The notes: a model not told the origin generated them from the letters alone. A DNA stretch of 50,607 nt from an uncultured Bacillota bacterium (GCA_927441425.1 CAKMKG010000019.1:1-50607); one strand, 5' to 3'. Positions 27,111 to 36,923 are shown, counted from the stretch's first letter. A program made the numbers and translations.

Positions 27111-28526
27111 CTATTTCAATAACTGTTCTTCTTTTCTTTGCAGCATTTCGTCCAGCCGTTCTATATAAATCTCGTAATTTGAAACGTTGGCAATCCGTTC
27201 GAGCCTATTTTCTTCCGGATAATATACCTTTGAGATTCCTCCGGCACCCAGCGCTAGGATGGTTTGCGCTTCCTCCATGATACGGATATTATAAATTCCT
27301 GCCGTGTCGCCCCTTGCGTAGCCAACATTCTCAAAATTTCCCGTCATCTGCTTCTGTCTGTATAGATAATACGGCTTAAAGCCGGCGTGATCCAGCATTT
27401 CCTTTGCTCGATTCAGCATGGCTCTCACCCGTTTTCCCTGCTTGTAGCTATATTCACTGTCGATTTCTTTTAACCTTGAGGCTCGTTTTAATGCGAGGGT
27501 ATGAACTGTGATGTTCTCCGGAGCAAGGGCAAGAATCTGCTCCATCGTATGAACAAAATCCTCTGTTTCTTCTTCCGGCAAGCCTGCGATCACATCGGTG
27601 TTGATCATCGGTATTCCCGCTGCTCTTGCAAGGCGGAACGCTTCCTCAATATCCTCCGGCTGATGAACCCGTCCAATCCGTTCCAGGGTCGTCCGATTCA
27701 TGGACTGTGGATTGATGCTGATTCGCTGAACGTTGTATTTTTTTATCACTTCAAGCTTCCCAACCGTAATGGTGTCCGGTCGTCCGGCCTCCACGGTGAA
27801 TTCTTTCAGTCGGCTGAGGTCAAATGCTTCCGTGACGTGCTTCAGCAGCTCATCCAGCTGCAGCTCTGACAAGGTTGTAGGCGTTCCCCCGCCGATATAG
27901 ACGGATTCAGGATGCCATCCTTTTTGTCTCATCATTTCCGAAACAAAGGAGATTTCACTGTGCAACGCCACCAGGTATGCAGAGATACCAGCCTCTGTTC
28001 CCTTATTAGCGGGAAATGAGCAATACACACATCTGGTCGGACAGAACGGAATGCCGAGATACAAGCCAACTGCATCGCTGGGGCTTACTATTACTCGTTT
28101 TCTCTGGTATGCAACGATATCCATTAACAGCTGCGCTTTTTCATGAGTCAGATAATAATCATCGACCAGTATCTTTCTCGCCTTGTCTTCTGAGCCTTCT
28201 CGTTGCAGCAGCTCCCCGGCAAGCTTAACCGGCCTCACTCCGGTTAAAATACCCCAGTCAGGCGTTTCTCCGGTCAACTGCTGTAGCTCTTTGTATAAAA
28301 ATCGTTTGATTTGATTTTTAAGTTCTTTTTCCTTTTTCTCGCCGACCTTGCTGTCATTTGTAAAGGCCGGAACGATTATCTTCGTTCTGTTCGTCCCATC
28401 ATTTTCGTCCGTTCCATCCGTTTCCTCTGCGCAGATCAGCTGAAATTCCGATGATTTGAGGAATACTTTAATGAGTTCTTCAAATTCATATTTATTTTTT
28501 GCCTGGGCGATATGGATATTAAACAA
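27111..28526 (-). CDS. hemZ: Coproporphyrinogen dehydrogenase HemZ (radical SAM)
   Basis: 471 aa. The radical-SAM cluster motif is CPTRCVYCS (Cys162, Cys166, Cys169), followed by the glycine-rich YIGGGTPTTL. An N-terminal domain of about 145 residues makes it the HemZ type rather than HemN/HemW. The family carries out or is linked to oxygen-independent oxidation of coproporphyrinogen III in haem synthesis. The likely start is TTG at 28524-28526 with GGAG about 12 nt ahead, overlapping the preceding gene by 8 nt. No other haem gene is in the window, so HemW-like alternatives are not strictly excluded. Confidence 0.87.
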   Translation of the reverse strand: MFNIHIAQAKNKYEFEELIKVFLKSSEFQLICAEETDGTDENDGTNRTKIIVPAFTNDSKVGEKKEKELKNQIKRFLYKELQQLTGETPDWGILTGVRPVKLAGELLQREGSEDKARKILVDDYYLTHEKAQLLMDIVAYQRKRVIVSPSDAVGLYLGIPFCPTRCVYCSFPANKGTEAGISAYLVALHSEISFVSEMMRQKGWHPESVYIGGGTPTTLSELQLDELLKHVTEAFDLSRLKEFTVEAGRPDTITVGKLEVIKKYNVQRISINPQSMNRTTLERIGRVHQPEDIEEAFRLARAAGIPMINTDVIAGLPEEETEDFVHTMEQILALAPENITVHTLALKRASRLKEIDSEYSYKQGKRVRAMLNRAKEMLDHAGFKPYYLYRQKQMTGNFENVGYARGDTAGIYNIRIMEEAQTILALGAGGISKVYYPEENRLERIANVSNYEIYIERLDEMLQRKEEQLLK

Positions 28527-29142
28527 AAGGATTGTTCTCCTTCTCGAAACCGATGGTTGTAGGACTCATATGTCCCGGCAAAACTTTGGTATCATCCGGC
28601 AGAGTAAACAGCTTCTCTCTGATGGAGTTTATGATGGCAGGAAAGGACGAGCCAGGGAAGTCGGTTCTTCCGATGGACTGTTCAAATAAGGTGTCTCCGC
28701 TGAAAACCGTATCTCCAACCAAAATACACATACCTCCCGGCGTATGGCCCGGGGTATGAAGGAATTTTAGCTCCAATTCACCAATCTTCAGCGTTTCTCC
28801 ATCGGTTACATATCGATCAGCAGAAAACGCGATCGGATACCCGTACACCATGTTTGACATGTTTAAATTTGGGTCTTCCAGCATTGCCTTCTCATGAATG
28901 CAGCCAATCAGCTTCGCCTTAGGAAATTCCTTCCGCATATCCGGTACTCCTCCCATGTGATCTCCATGACCGTGGGTTAGAATGATATACTCCAAGTCAA
29001 GATGGTTATTTTTTATATAGTTTACCATATCAACATTATGTCCACCCGGATCGACCATGAACGTTTTCTTTGTTGCTTCATCCGTTGCAACATAGCAGTT
29101 TACGGACAGAGGACCGGTGTAAAAGCTCTTTATTATTATCAT
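28519..29142 (-). CDS. Metallo-beta-lactamase fold hydrolase (glyoxalase II-like)
   Basis: 207 aa. The zinc motif is THGHGDHMGG, with HTPGHTPGGM and SGDTLFEQSIGRTDFPG following: the short glyoxalase II/YcbL-like family. Possible activities are hydroxyacylglutathione or other thioester hydrolysis; the substrate is not known. The ATG at 29140-29142 (MIIIKSFYTG) behind AAGGAAT was chosen over an upstream extension. It often sits between dtd and hemZ in Clostridia, as here. Confidence 0.87.
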   Translation of the reverse strand: MIIIKSFYTGPLSVNCYVATDEATKKTFMVDPGGHNVDMVNYIKNNHLDLEYIILTHGHGDHMGGVPDMRKEFPKAKLIGCIHEKAMLEDPNLNMSNMVYGYPIAFSADRYVTDGETLKIGELELKFLHTPGHTPGGMCILVGDTVFSGDTLFEQSIGRTDFPGSSFPAIINSIREKLFTLPDDTKVLPGHMSPTTIGFEKENNPFV

Positions 29143-29199
29143 ATTATTCCTTATTTCCTTTCCGATATAATCGCCACGAAGCAAATCTCCGCCCGATCA

Positions 29200-29649
29200 T
29201 TAGAATACTTTTTTACTGTCTATCATTATGGTAACAGGCCCGTCGTTATGAATTCTCACCAACATCTCGGCCTGAAAAATCCCTTCTTCCACATGCAGTT
29301 CCTGCTCCTGGCACAAGGTCACAAACCTTCGATAAAGCCCATTGGCTTTCTCCGGTCTTGCGGCTTTGATAAAGCTCGGCCGCTTTCCTTTTCTACAATC
29401 CCCGTATAAAGTAAATTGAGATACTGCTAATAGTGCACCTCCAACATCTTTCACGGATAAGTTCATTTTTCCTTCTTCATCTTCAAAGATGCGAAGTCCG
29501 GCTATCTTTTCCGCCAGATAGGCCGCATCCTCTTCTCCGTCCTCTTCTTCTACGCCTAAAAGAACCACCAGACCCGCATCGATGGATCCGGTAATCTTAT
29601 CTTCCACTGTCACATCTGCTTTTATTACTCTTTGAACGACTGCACGCAT
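29200..29649 (-). CDS. dtd: D-aminoacyl-tRNA deacylase
   Basis: 149 aa, canonical DTD. The two signature motifs are [17 protein letters not shown] and the C-terminal NDGPVTI, in place of the usual Gly-cisPro variant NxGPVT. It removes D-amino acids from tRNA. It lies 12 nt after relA, the classical relA-dtd pair. Confidence 0.96.
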   Translation of the reverse strand: MRAVVQRVIKADVTVEDKITGSIDAGLVVLLGVEEEDGEEDAAYLAEKIAGLRIFEDEEGKMNLSVKDVGGALLAVSQFTLYGDCRKGKRPSFIKAARPEKANGLYRRFVTLCQEQELHVEEGIFQAEMLVRIHNDGPVTIMIDSKKVF

Positions 29650-29661
29650 CGAAATCTCCTT

Positions 29662-31836
29662 CTATATAATAGCCCGGTAAACATCTGCCACACCCTGAAT
29701 ACTGCGAAGGGATCTCAGAATCTTTTCAATCTGCCCTGTATTGGATATGGATAAGGTCATCGTAATATTTATGATGCCATCCTTTGCACTTTTTGCGTTA
29801 ACTCCTGCAATATGGACATCCATATCTTCGCAGACTCTCGACAGGTCAGAAAACAGGCCCTTACGGTCTTCTGCCAGGATGTTGATATCGGTATCATAGG
29901 ACATGTTTTCTTTCTGCTTGTCCCACTCTACATCAATAAATCTCTGCCTTTCATCTTCCGGAAGCGACAGCACATTGATACAGTCCTTTCGATGAACAGA
30001 AATCCCTCTCCCTTTCGTAATAAATCCGATGATTTCATCTCCGGGAACAGGATTGCAACATTTGGAGAAACGAATGAGGAGGTTGTCCACTCCTTTGACG
30101 GTAACCCCTGTCTGATCCTTTTTCTTAACCTTCTTTTTGTTTTCCGCAGCATGCTCACCCTTCTCTTTTCTGACGAGCTCCGCCTGTTTATCATCTTGAT
30201 AATAGCTAAGTAGCAGGGTCACAACCTTGCTCAGAAGCACTCCTCCGGCTCCGATTGACGTATAAAGATCATCCGCCGACGCCAAATTGAAGGCTTTGGC
30301 ACATTTATTGATATACTGCCCTTTGAGAATCTGCTGGCTGTCATAACCCTTTCGCTTGACATACTTCTCCAGCATTTCCTTTCCTTTATCAGTATAGTCC
30401 GATTTGCTTTCTTTTTTCAGCCATCCTCTGATCTTGTTTCTTGCATTGCTGCTTTGGGCTATTTTCAGCCAGTCAATACTTGGCCCTTTTGAGTTTGATG
30501 AGGTTACAATTTCAACGATATTTCCGTTTTTCAAGGTGTGGTCGATAGGAACCATTTTACCGTTGACCTTGGCGCCGATACACTTTACGCCGATTGCCGA
30601 GTGGATTTTAAAGGCGAAGTCCAGTGGTGTGGATCCGGCAGGTAGCTCAATGACATCTCCCTTCGGCGTGAATACGAAAACCTGATTGGAGAAAAGGTCC
30701 ACTCTCAAGGTTTCCATAAATTCCTTCGGGTCATTCAGATCTTTTTGCCATTCCAGCGTTTGCCTCAGCCAAGCTAGCTTTCCTTCTTCCCTGTCCTCCG
30801 CTACCCCTTCTTTATACTTCCAGTGGGCGGCAATCCCGTATTCAGCAATCCGATGCATCTCATAAGTACGAATCTGGATTTCAAAGGGTTCTCCGCTGTC
30901 TCCGATTACAGTAGTATGCAGCGACTGGTATCGGTTTGTTTTCGGCATCGCTATGTAATCCTTGAATCTTCCCGGTATAGGCTTCCACATGGTATGAACG
31001 ATACCAAGAACAGCATAGCAGTCCTTCACACTATCAACGATAATCCGAATCGCAGTCAGGTCAAAGATTTCTTCCAGCTGCCTATTTTGGTATTTCATCT
31101 TGCGGTAGATGCTGTAAAAATGCTTGGACCGGCCGGTTATATCATAGTGAATCTGCAGTTCATTCAAGCTGTCCTTGATCTCTCTGATTACCTTGTTAAT
31201 ATTATCTTCCCGCTGCTGTTTTTTGACCTTCACCTGGCTCACCAGATCATAGTATGCATCCGGATCCAATTGCTTCAGTGCGATATCCTCCAATTCAAAC
31301 TTCATGGTGTAGATACCAAGTCTGCTTGCCAGCGGAGCATAGATCTCCAAGGTTTCCTTGCATTTTTCAATGATTTGCTCATCGTTCATATAATTGATTG
31401 TTCTGAGGTTATGAAGCCTGTCAGCCAGTTTGATGATCAGAACACGAATATCCTTAGACATGGCTAAAAACATTTTTCTTAAATTTTCGGCTTGTCTTTC
31501 TTCTTTGCTTTCATAAATAAGACTTCCCAGCTTGGTTACGCCATCGACAAGGAGTGCAACTTCTTCTCCAAAATCTGCTTTCAGCGCTTTTTCCGAATAA
31601 GAAGTATCCTCCACGGTATCATGAAGCAGTCCTGCAACGATGGTATTCTCATCCATACCAAGTTCAGCCAGAATTTTTGCAACTTCAATCGGGTGAACCA
31701 AGTATGGTTCACCCGATTTGCGCAATTGCCCTTCATGATAACTTTCTGCTTTCAGATATGCCCTTTGTACCAATTCGATGTTGATACTGGGGTTGATTTG
31801 CAGTAGGTCATATAGGAATTGTTCCATTAAATTCAT
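29662..31836 (-). CDS. relA: Bifunctional (p)ppGpp synthetase/hydrolase RelA/SpoT
   Basis: 724 aa, full length. The hydrolase HD domain has intact LHDTVEDTSY (His72/Asp73, Glu76/Asp77) and the synthetase domain has GRFKDYIAMPKTNRYQSLHTTV. A TGS domain (VFVFTPKGDVIELPAGSTPLDFAF), a zinc-finger/RIS-type segment (RFSKCCNPVPGDEIIGF) and a C-terminal ACT domain follow. Both activities should be present. It starts 11 nt after secF, so export and stringent-response genes share an operon. Confidence 0.97.
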   Translation of the reverse strand: MNLMEQFLYDLLQINPSINIELVQRAYLKAESYHEGQLRKSGEPYLVHPIEVAKILAELGMDENTIVAGLLHDTVEDTSYSEKALKADFGEEVALLVDGVTKLGSLIYESKEERQAENLRKMFLAMSKDIRVLIIKLADRLHNLRTINYMNDEQIIEKCKETLEIYAPLASRLGIYTMKFELEDIALKQLDPDAYYDLVSQVKVKKQQREDNINKVIREIKDSLNELQIHYDITGRSKHFYSIYRKMKYQNRQLEEIFDLTAIRIIVDSVKDCYAVLGIVHTMWKPIPGRFKDYIAMPKTNRYQSLHTTVIGDSGEPFEIQIRTYEMHRIAEYGIAAHWKYKEGVAEDREEGKLAWLRQTLEWQKDLNDPKEFMETLRVDLFSNQVFVFTPKGDVIELPAGSTPLDFAFKIHSAIGVKCIGAKVNGKMVPIDHTLKNGNIVEIVTSSNSKGPSIDWLKIAQSSNARNKIRGWLKKESKSDYTDKGKEMLEKYVKRKGYDSQQILKGQYINKCAKAFNLASADDLYTSIGAGGVLLSKVVTLLLSYYQDDKQAELVRKEKGEHAAENKKKVKKKDQTGVTVKGVDNLLIRFSKCCNPVPGDEIIGFITKGRGISVHRKDCINVLSLPEDERQRFIDVEWDKQKENMSYDTDINILAEDRKGLFSDLSRVCEDMDVHIAGVNAKSAKDGIINITMTLSISNTGQIEKILRSLRSIQGVADVYRAII

Positions 31837-31847
31837 AAGTCTGATTC

Positions 31848-32762
31848 CTAACTTTTATTTTTACTCTTCCTTGCTTTATATTTTGGTCCACCGGAAGCTT
31901 GACACAACTCATAATATACCGGGCTTGCAATAAAGATTGAAGATGCAGCGCCGGCTAATATACCGACCATAAGAGGCAAGGTAAAGTCCCTGATTGTCTG
32001 CCCCCCCAATATATATAGCGCTATGATTGCCAATACCGTTGTGATGGAAGTAATCAATGATCTTACCAAGGTTTGGTTGATACTAATGTCGATCAACTCC
32101 TCTAATTTATTCTTCTTCATTAAGTTCAAATTTTCTCTGATCCTGTCAAAAACGACGATGGTGTCATTGATGGAATACCCAATCAGGGTAAGCAACGCCG
32201 CAATAAAAGGATTATTGATTGGAACATGGAATAAACCATAAAAAGCAATCATGATTAATATATCATGGATAACGGAGATAATCGCTGCTATACCAAATTT
32301 CCATTCAAACCGAAGGATAATATAGAACAGCATCCCAATACCGGCAATGAGCAACGCTCTAACTGCATTTTTCTTTAGCATTTCACCGACGGAGGGTCCA
32401 AACTGCTCAATCGTTAACACGGAATCATCGGTCAAATCAAATTCATCATAAATTTCATTGAGCAATACTTCTCTTGCGGCTGTATCCAAAGCTTGTACCG
32501 TTCTTATAATGACTTGTTCGTTTGCTTCCCCGGCATGCACAATATCTGCATCAATACCGTTTGACTTTAGCACTTTATTCAATTGGCTCACGGAAACTTC
32601 TCTGCCCATATCAAGCTGCAACATGGTACCTCCCGTAAAGTCGATTCCGAAGTTAAAGCCTCTGATAAACCCTACACCTATGCCAAGCACAATCACGCCG
32701 ATGGAGATAAGATAAAAGATCTTTCTATATTTTATATAGGAGAACTGTTTTAATGTAAACAT
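31848..32762 (-). CDS. secF: Protein translocase subunit SecF
   Basis: 304 aa with six membrane helices and the SecF signatures GFNFGIDFTGGTMLQ near the N-terminus and GYSINDTIVVFDRIRENL in the membrane core. With SecD it uses the proton-motive force to aid export through SecYEG. The ATG directly abuts the secD stop codon. Confidence 0.97.
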   Translation of the reverse strand: MFTLKQFSYIKYRKIFYLISIGVIVLGIGVGFIRGFNFGIDFTGGTMLQLDMGREVSVSQLNKVLKSNGIDADIVHAGEANEQVIIRTVQALDTAAREVLLNEIYDEFDLTDDSVLTIEQFGPSVGEMLKKNAVRALLIAGIGMLFYIILRFEWKFGIAAIISVIHDILIMIAFYGLFHVPINNPFIAALLTLIGYSINDTIVVFDRIRENLNLMKKNKLEELIDISINQTLVRSLITSITTVLAIIALYILGGQTIRDFTLPLMVGILAGAASSIFIASPVYYELCQASGGPKYKARKSKNKS

Positions 32763-34046
32763 TTAACTGGCCTCCCTTCCTGCTACTGCAAAGTTCTTTT
32801 TGGTTGCCAGCTTTCTGTTTTCCGCAATGAGGTTTAAATAAAGCCGTGTGATGATAACTGCCGTAAATATGCTAGCGATAATTCCGATCATCAAGGTCAT
32901 GGCAAAGCCTTTCACCGGTCCTGATCCAAGCTGGTACAATACGATACCTGCGATGATGGTTGTTACTTGAGAGTCGATTATCGTTGACATGGCCCGCTTA
33001 AAACCGGTATCAACTGCGACTCGTATGGTTTTTCCGTTTATGATCTCTTCACGAACCCGTGCAAATATGATGACATTGCCATCCACCGCCATACCTACTG
33101 ATAAAATGATACCTGCAATGCCCGGAAGTGTCAGAACCCCTCCCATCAAAACCAGGACCCATAAAACGATCAAAATATATAACAGCAATGCTATGTTTGA
33201 TGCCACTCCCATAATACGATACATTCCTAACATAAGGATAAAGATCAAAGCTACGCCAATGAGTCCGGCAATAATGCTCATCTTAAGCGCATCCAAGCCG
33301 ATTGTTGGCCCGATGACCGAGGTTTGTACCTCTTTTAATTCCACAGGCAATGCCCCTCCCCGGATCAAAGCAGATAGATTGGTCGCTTCTTCTTCGCCGA
33401 AGCCGCCTCTTCCGCCGGCTGTAATGATGGCTTCCCCATTTGGAATGACTTCGTCAACGACAGGAGAGGAAATGACTTCTTCGTCCAATATGATCAAGAT
33501 CGCATTTGGAGGCACCCCGTCCATTGTTGAAGTAACGTTGCCGTTCACGATATCCGTAGTCGCCTGCTTAAAGGCTGCTGCGCCCGCATTTGTAAATTTC
33601 AGGCCGATAGCAAAACCGCCGTTTTCCTGATCCTGTTGAATGCCGGCATCCTTCACCTGGCTTCCGTCCAAAACAATGGTGTTATCCGCCATGATGAACT
33701 GCAATTGTGCTGTTCTACCAATTGAATTGATAGCCTCCTCCGCATCTTCAGCGCCGGGGAGCTCAACTCTGATCCGGTTTGTCCCTTCTATTGTAACGAT
33801 AGGCTCAGACAAGCCCATCTGATTTACTCTTTTTTCAATAACCGCTTGTGTCTGCGACATAAGACTTTTCAGTTCATCTCCCGTTGCTTCGGTCTGTGCT
33901 TCCATAACGACATAAACTCCGCCGGATAGATCAAGACCTAGTTTCAGTTGGTCTTTGATCGGCGCGAAGGAGCCTATCCCCATAATCGTTACATACCAGC
34001 CAAAGAGGATGATGATAGACAGGATTACTGCCAATGCTTTCTTCAT
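32763..34046 (-). CDS. secD: Protein translocase subunit SecD
   Basis: 427 aa with an N-terminal membrane helix, the motif LGLDLSGGVYVVMEA, a periplasmic-type domain (INSIGRTAQLQF), and the C-terminal helices with GIAGIILSVGMAVDGNVIIFARVREEI. It is shorter than the E. coli protein, as in other Firmicutes. The ATG at 34044-34046 behind AAGGTGG was chosen over a GTG four codons upstream. It is the first gene of the secDF-relA-...-nadD run. Confidence 0.96.
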   Translation of the reverse strand: MKKALAVILSIIILFGWYVTIMGIGSFAPIKDQLKLGLDLSGGVYVVMEAQTEATGDELKSLMSQTQAVIEKRVNQMGLSEPIVTIEGTNRIRVELPGAEDAEEAINSIGRTAQLQFIMADNTIVLDGSQVKDAGIQQDQENGGFAIGLKFTNAGAAAFKQATTDIVNGNVTSTMDGVPPNAILIILDEEVISSPVVDEVIPNGEAIITAGGRGGFGEEEATNLSALIRGGALPVELKEVQTSVIGPTIGLDALKMSIIAGLIGVALIFILMLGMYRIMGVASNIALLLYILIVLWVLVLMGGVLTLPGIAGIILSVGMAVDGNVIIFARVREEIINGKTIRVAVDTGFKRAMSTIIDSQVTTIIAGIVLYQLGSGPVKGFAMTLMIGIIASIFTAVIITRLYLNLIAENRKLATKKNFAVAGREAS

Positions 34047-34117
34047 CGTAATTTCCACCTTCTTTTTCTGCTTGTGATTTGTGATTTATCAACTGTCAAA
34101 TTTTTATGTTACAGAAT

Positions 34118-34146
34118 ATTTTACTACTAATTTGGATTTCCTACAA
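34118..34146 (-). promoter_or_regulatory. Sigma-A promoter of the secDF-relA operon
   Basis: On the minus strand TTGTAG (34146-34141), a 17-nt spacer and TAAAAT (34123-34118), about 70 nt ahead of secD, in the gap after the small membrane-protein gene. Confidence 0.55.
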
Positions 34147-34195
34147 GCTAAATCATGATAAAACGCTGAAATTGCTTCGATATTAAACAGAAATC

Positions 34196-34561
34196 TTAGT
34201 TTCTCAAATTAACGCCGATCATTCCTCCGACACTGCCGAAAAGAATCGGAATGATGTATTTCATCAAACTAATATCCATTTCTATCCCTGTGTTAAATGC
34301 CAGCATGTAAAAAGCGGACAGAAGGAGCAGAAAAATGATCGAATGTAATGCTCCATAAAGAAAGCCTTTTTTCTTGATATAATTCCCCATATATAAGCCA
34401 AGGAACAGACATGAAATACAAAGCACACCGATCATATAATAGAAGGACCAGCCTTCCGGCGCCGCTGTGAACTTCACAAGGACGCTTATCAACAGTGTTA
34501 ACAGAACAAATAAAATCAATGCATATAAAAATCCCTTCAGGTTCTTCCATACCGTTTCCAT
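34196..34561 (-). CDS. Small four-helix membrane protein (TIGR04086-like)
   Basis: 121 aa with four hydrophobic helices (FLYALILFVLLTLLISVLV, MIGVLCISCLFLGLYMG, LHSIIFLLLLSAFYMLAF and a C-terminal YIIPILFGSVGGMIGV). A protein of this size and layout next to secD/yajC matches the clostridial TIGR04086 family; no function is known. The ATG at 34559-34561 behind GGAGG was chosen. The six-cysteine SCIFF peptide and its maturase, frequent neighbours of this family, are absent here. Confidence 0.7.
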   Translation of the reverse strand: METVWKNLKGFLYALILFVLLTLLISVLVKFTAAPEGWSFYYMIGVLCISCLFLGLYMGNYIKKKGFLYGALHSIIFLLLLSAFYMLAFNTGIEMDISLMKYIIPILFGSVGGMIGVNLRN

Positions 34562-34674
34562 TCTATCCTCCTTATCAAGATCTGTCATAATGGCACACGA
34601 GTGGCTGTCGGCTCCTATTGGATGAACAGTCATCGCTGTCACTGGGACAGTCTTACCCAAATATATTCTTTTAC

Positions 34675-34704
34675 ATTATATTTTTCGGAAGTAGAATTAT
34701 ACAA
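34675..34704 (-). promoter_or_regulatory. Promoter of the small membrane-protein gene
   Basis: On the minus strand TTGTAT (34704-34699), an 18-nt spacer and a perfect TATAAT (34680-34675), about 115 nt ahead of the start codon at 34561. This lies in the 320-nt gap after the WG-repeat gene, which otherwise holds only that gene's terminator. Confidence 0.55.
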
Positions 34705-34744
34705 AAAAGTTACAGCGCAACTCCGATAGGGACTTTATAGTATG

Positions 34745-34780
34745 AAATAAAAAATAAGTTCCAGAAGTGATCTGAAACTT
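34745..34780 (-). terminator. Intrinsic terminator of the WG-repeat gene
   Basis: On the minus strand AAGTTTCAGA and TCTGGAACTT form a 10-bp stem (one G-U) around a 5-nt loop (34780-34756), followed by ATTTTTTATTT. It lies about 100 nt after the stop codon. Confidence 0.8.
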
Positions 34781-34881
34781 ACTAATTTTGGATTGTGCAT
34801 GGAAAAATGATATCTCTATCCGATTTTTAAAAATTAAGGGGAGTCGAACTCGAATATCGCGCTTCGCCATTTTGAAATGCC

Positions 34882-36765
34882 TCACTTTTGATTCCCATCC
34901 GTAGTTATGACGACCCTGCGATGCAGGTCATCCCATTGGACCCCGGCGCCCAGATGCTCCGACATGAACCGCAGCGGCACAAGGGTTCTGTCGCCCTGAA
35001 TGAATGGTACTGCATCCAATTGCACTTCCACGCCGTTTACAGAGGCGGTATTGCTTCCGATGGTCAGCTCTATGATCTGGTCCCCGTTTTTGGCAGTAAC
35101 CGTCCTTGTGCTGTCATTCCATTCCACCGGCGCCCCCAGAGATTCAAAAATTTTTCTCAGGGGAACCATCGTTCTCTGGTTTTTGATTACAGGCTCGGAA
35201 TCGAAAAACAATTCGACGCCGTCAAGATATACCGTGATAGGCGTAATGCCTTTTACTTCGGCAAAGCTGTCTGGAATTTTAAAATATCCGACCCGAGAAT
35301 TTCTATCCGTGTCAGGGTCTTTTATGGTGACAAAGACATAGCCTTCTTTGGTTAAAATGATATCTTCGAATATCGTTGGCAGAACCTTCGCCCCATGCTG
35401 GTTGACCAGGCCTGCGGTCCCATAATACTGTTGATTTACAACTTGAAAACCATTCTGGAAGCTTTCTCCCCATCTTACATTGGAGTATTTGAAGCCGGTG
35501 AGATTATTCCCCTCCGAATCAAAAATGGCAAATTTCTGACTGTAATCGTGAGGAGGAACCACTCCCGGAGGATAATCCCCGGATTTTTTGCCCAGATAAA
35601 GCTGGTCGTTGAGAGGATAGAGAGAAAATTCCTTAAAGCCTGTCAGCATGGTTTGGTTTTGATCCAGATATGCGCCAACCCGGGAGCCGTTTACATCTTT
35701 ATCTACATAAATCCGGCCATCGGTTTCCTGTCGCATGTAGGAGTATTCGTCGCTTACAAGCTTTCCAGCAGCATCCACGGGATAGTTTTTACCGTCTTTT
35801 CTTGCGATGTAAAAGCCGCCCTCTTCCGCATAAATATGGTCGTCATATTCAAAGGGGAGTATGGCATTCCCTCCTTTGTCGACAAGCCCCCATTTCCCGT
35901 TTAGGAAAGCTGCGGCAAGACCGTTGCGAAAGGAAGAATCCACCTGATCATAGATCGGTAAAATGACTTCCGTCCCGGCTTTATCGATAAAGCCCCATTT
36001 TCCTCCTTTGCAGACGGCGGCAAGTCCTTCGTTGAAAGAATAAGCCTCATCATAGATGAGGGGGATGATTTCATTTCCGGACATATCCATGAAACCGTAC
36101 TTTCCATCTCTTGATACCGACAGCCTTTCTTCTTTCACGTTCCAAAGCCAGTCATTGGTATAAGGTGCCTTTGATAAGAGTGCCCCCGTATTATCTAAAA
36201 AATTATATTTATTTTGTTCGATTTCCGCTGCAAAGATGCCGCTTCCAAGATAGGTGAACCCCTTACATTTTCCGTCCTTATCCTTAAAAATCAGGCTGCC
36301 GTGCTTGTCGATGACCGCTTTTCTTCCATCTGATTTCAAGGTTGCGGTGGCATATCCGTCGCGAAAGGGATCGATACTGCTGTAAGCGCTGGCATCGATG
36401 GCTCTGATCCCGTCAGCATCCCCGTAAATGAGGGAATTGCCCCGATGGGAAGTGAAAACGGTTCTATCTCCTTCGCTGCCGGAAGTACTGTATTGTTCCG
36501 TGGCTGGCTCAATTACAAGCTCGCCTTTTCCGTTGACAAATCCCGTTTTTGCAATACCTGTGGAGTCATTTGACATGGTCAAGGTATAGAAGTCCGTTCC
36601 CATATTATCCTGTATGTGGTAATCCTTATACGCCTCGCCGAAATCAAACCATGTGATCTTGGCCCCGAAATCCCCGATGGATTTCTGCCCTTTGGTCAAG
36701 GCATCGGCCCGGATCGGCAGCGCGCAGATCAACACAATCGCAATAAAACAGCATAATTTTTTCAA
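34882..36765 (-). CDS. Secreted WG-repeat protein with C-terminal copper-amine-oxidase-N-like domain
   Basis: 627 aa. A signal peptide (KLCCFIAIVLICALPIRADA) is followed by at least six WG beta repeats (KYGFMDMSGNEIIPLIYDEA, KWGFIDKAGTEVILPIYD, KWGLVDKGGNAILPFEYD and weaker ones before and after), then the domain found at the N-terminus of clostridial copper amine oxidases (RTMVPLRKIFESLGAPVEWN and RTLVPLRFMSEHLGAGVQWD). These stalk-like domains are common in Clostridia surface proteins. The start is TTG at 36763-36765 with GGGAGG. Exported; ligand or role unknown. Confidence 0.85.
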   Translation of the reverse strand: MKKLCCFIAIVLICALPIRADALTKGQKSIGDFGAKITWFDFGEAYKDYHIQDNMGTDFYTLTMSNDSTGIAKTGFVNGKGELVIEPATEQYSTSGSEGDRTVFTSHRGNSLIYGDADGIRAIDASAYSSIDPFRDGYATATLKSDGRKAVIDKHGSLIFKDKDGKCKGFTYLGSGIFAAEIEQNKYNFLDNTGALLSKAPYTNDWLWNVKEERLSVSRDGKYGFMDMSGNEIIPLIYDEAYSFNEGLAAVCKGGKWGFIDKAGTEVILPIYDQVDSSFRNGLAAAFLNGKWGLVDKGGNAILPFEYDDHIYAEEGGFYIARKDGKNYPVDAAGKLVSDEYSYMRQETDGRIYVDKDVNGSRVGAYLDQNQTMLTGFKEFSLYPLNDQLYLGKKSGDYPPGVVPPHDYSQKFAIFDSEGNNLTGFKYSNVRWGESFQNGFQVVNQQYYGTAGLVNQHGAKVLPTIFEDIILTKEGYVFVTIKDPDTDRNSRVGYFKIPDSFAEVKGITPITVYLDGVELFFDSEPVIKNQRTMVPLRKIFESLGAPVEWNDSTRTVTAKNGDQIIELTIGSNTASVNGVEVQLDAVPFIQGDRTLVPLRFMSEHLGAGVQWDDLHRRVVITTDGNQK

Positions 36766-36824
36766 GTTAAGTACCTCCCTTAGATTTATGGTTATGTATA
36801 ACCCCTATAGATTATTTAGACGCC

Positions 36825-36914
36825 TTACTTGCCATTTTGTTCCTCCCTGCCGAGGCGCAGCATTGCCTGTTTATAGCCTTTCGGTCTTAGTTCTTTGCCA
36901 TTCTTAATAAACAT
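36825..36914 (-). CDS. Possible 29-residue basic peptide gene
   Basis: ATG at 36914-36912 to TAA at 36827-36825. The product is very basic (MFIKNGKELRPKGYKQ, then AMLRLGREEQNGK). GGGAG ends only one base before the ATG, too close for good initiation, and no stop-free extension reaches a better start. It could be a leader peptide, a decayed gene fragment or chance. I do not recognise it. Confidence 0.25.
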   Translation of the reverse strand: MFIKNGKELRPKGYKQAMLRLGREEQNGK

Positions 36915-36923
36915 ACTCCCGTT

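Noticed and set aside
30823..31467. 214-codon open frame on the plus strand opposite relA
   Set aside because: Antisense to the conserved relA gene, with no recognisable motifs.
34697..34885. 62-codon minus-strand frame after the WG-repeat gene
   Set aside because: It runs through the intrinsic terminator at 34745-34780 and has no convincing ribosome site or family resemblance.
36830..36920. Possible cyclic-di-GMP riboswitch ahead of the WG-repeat gene
   Set aside because: GGCAAA and a GAAA-capped short stem are present, but the GACGCAAAGCC core and receptor sequences of the class I consensus are not.
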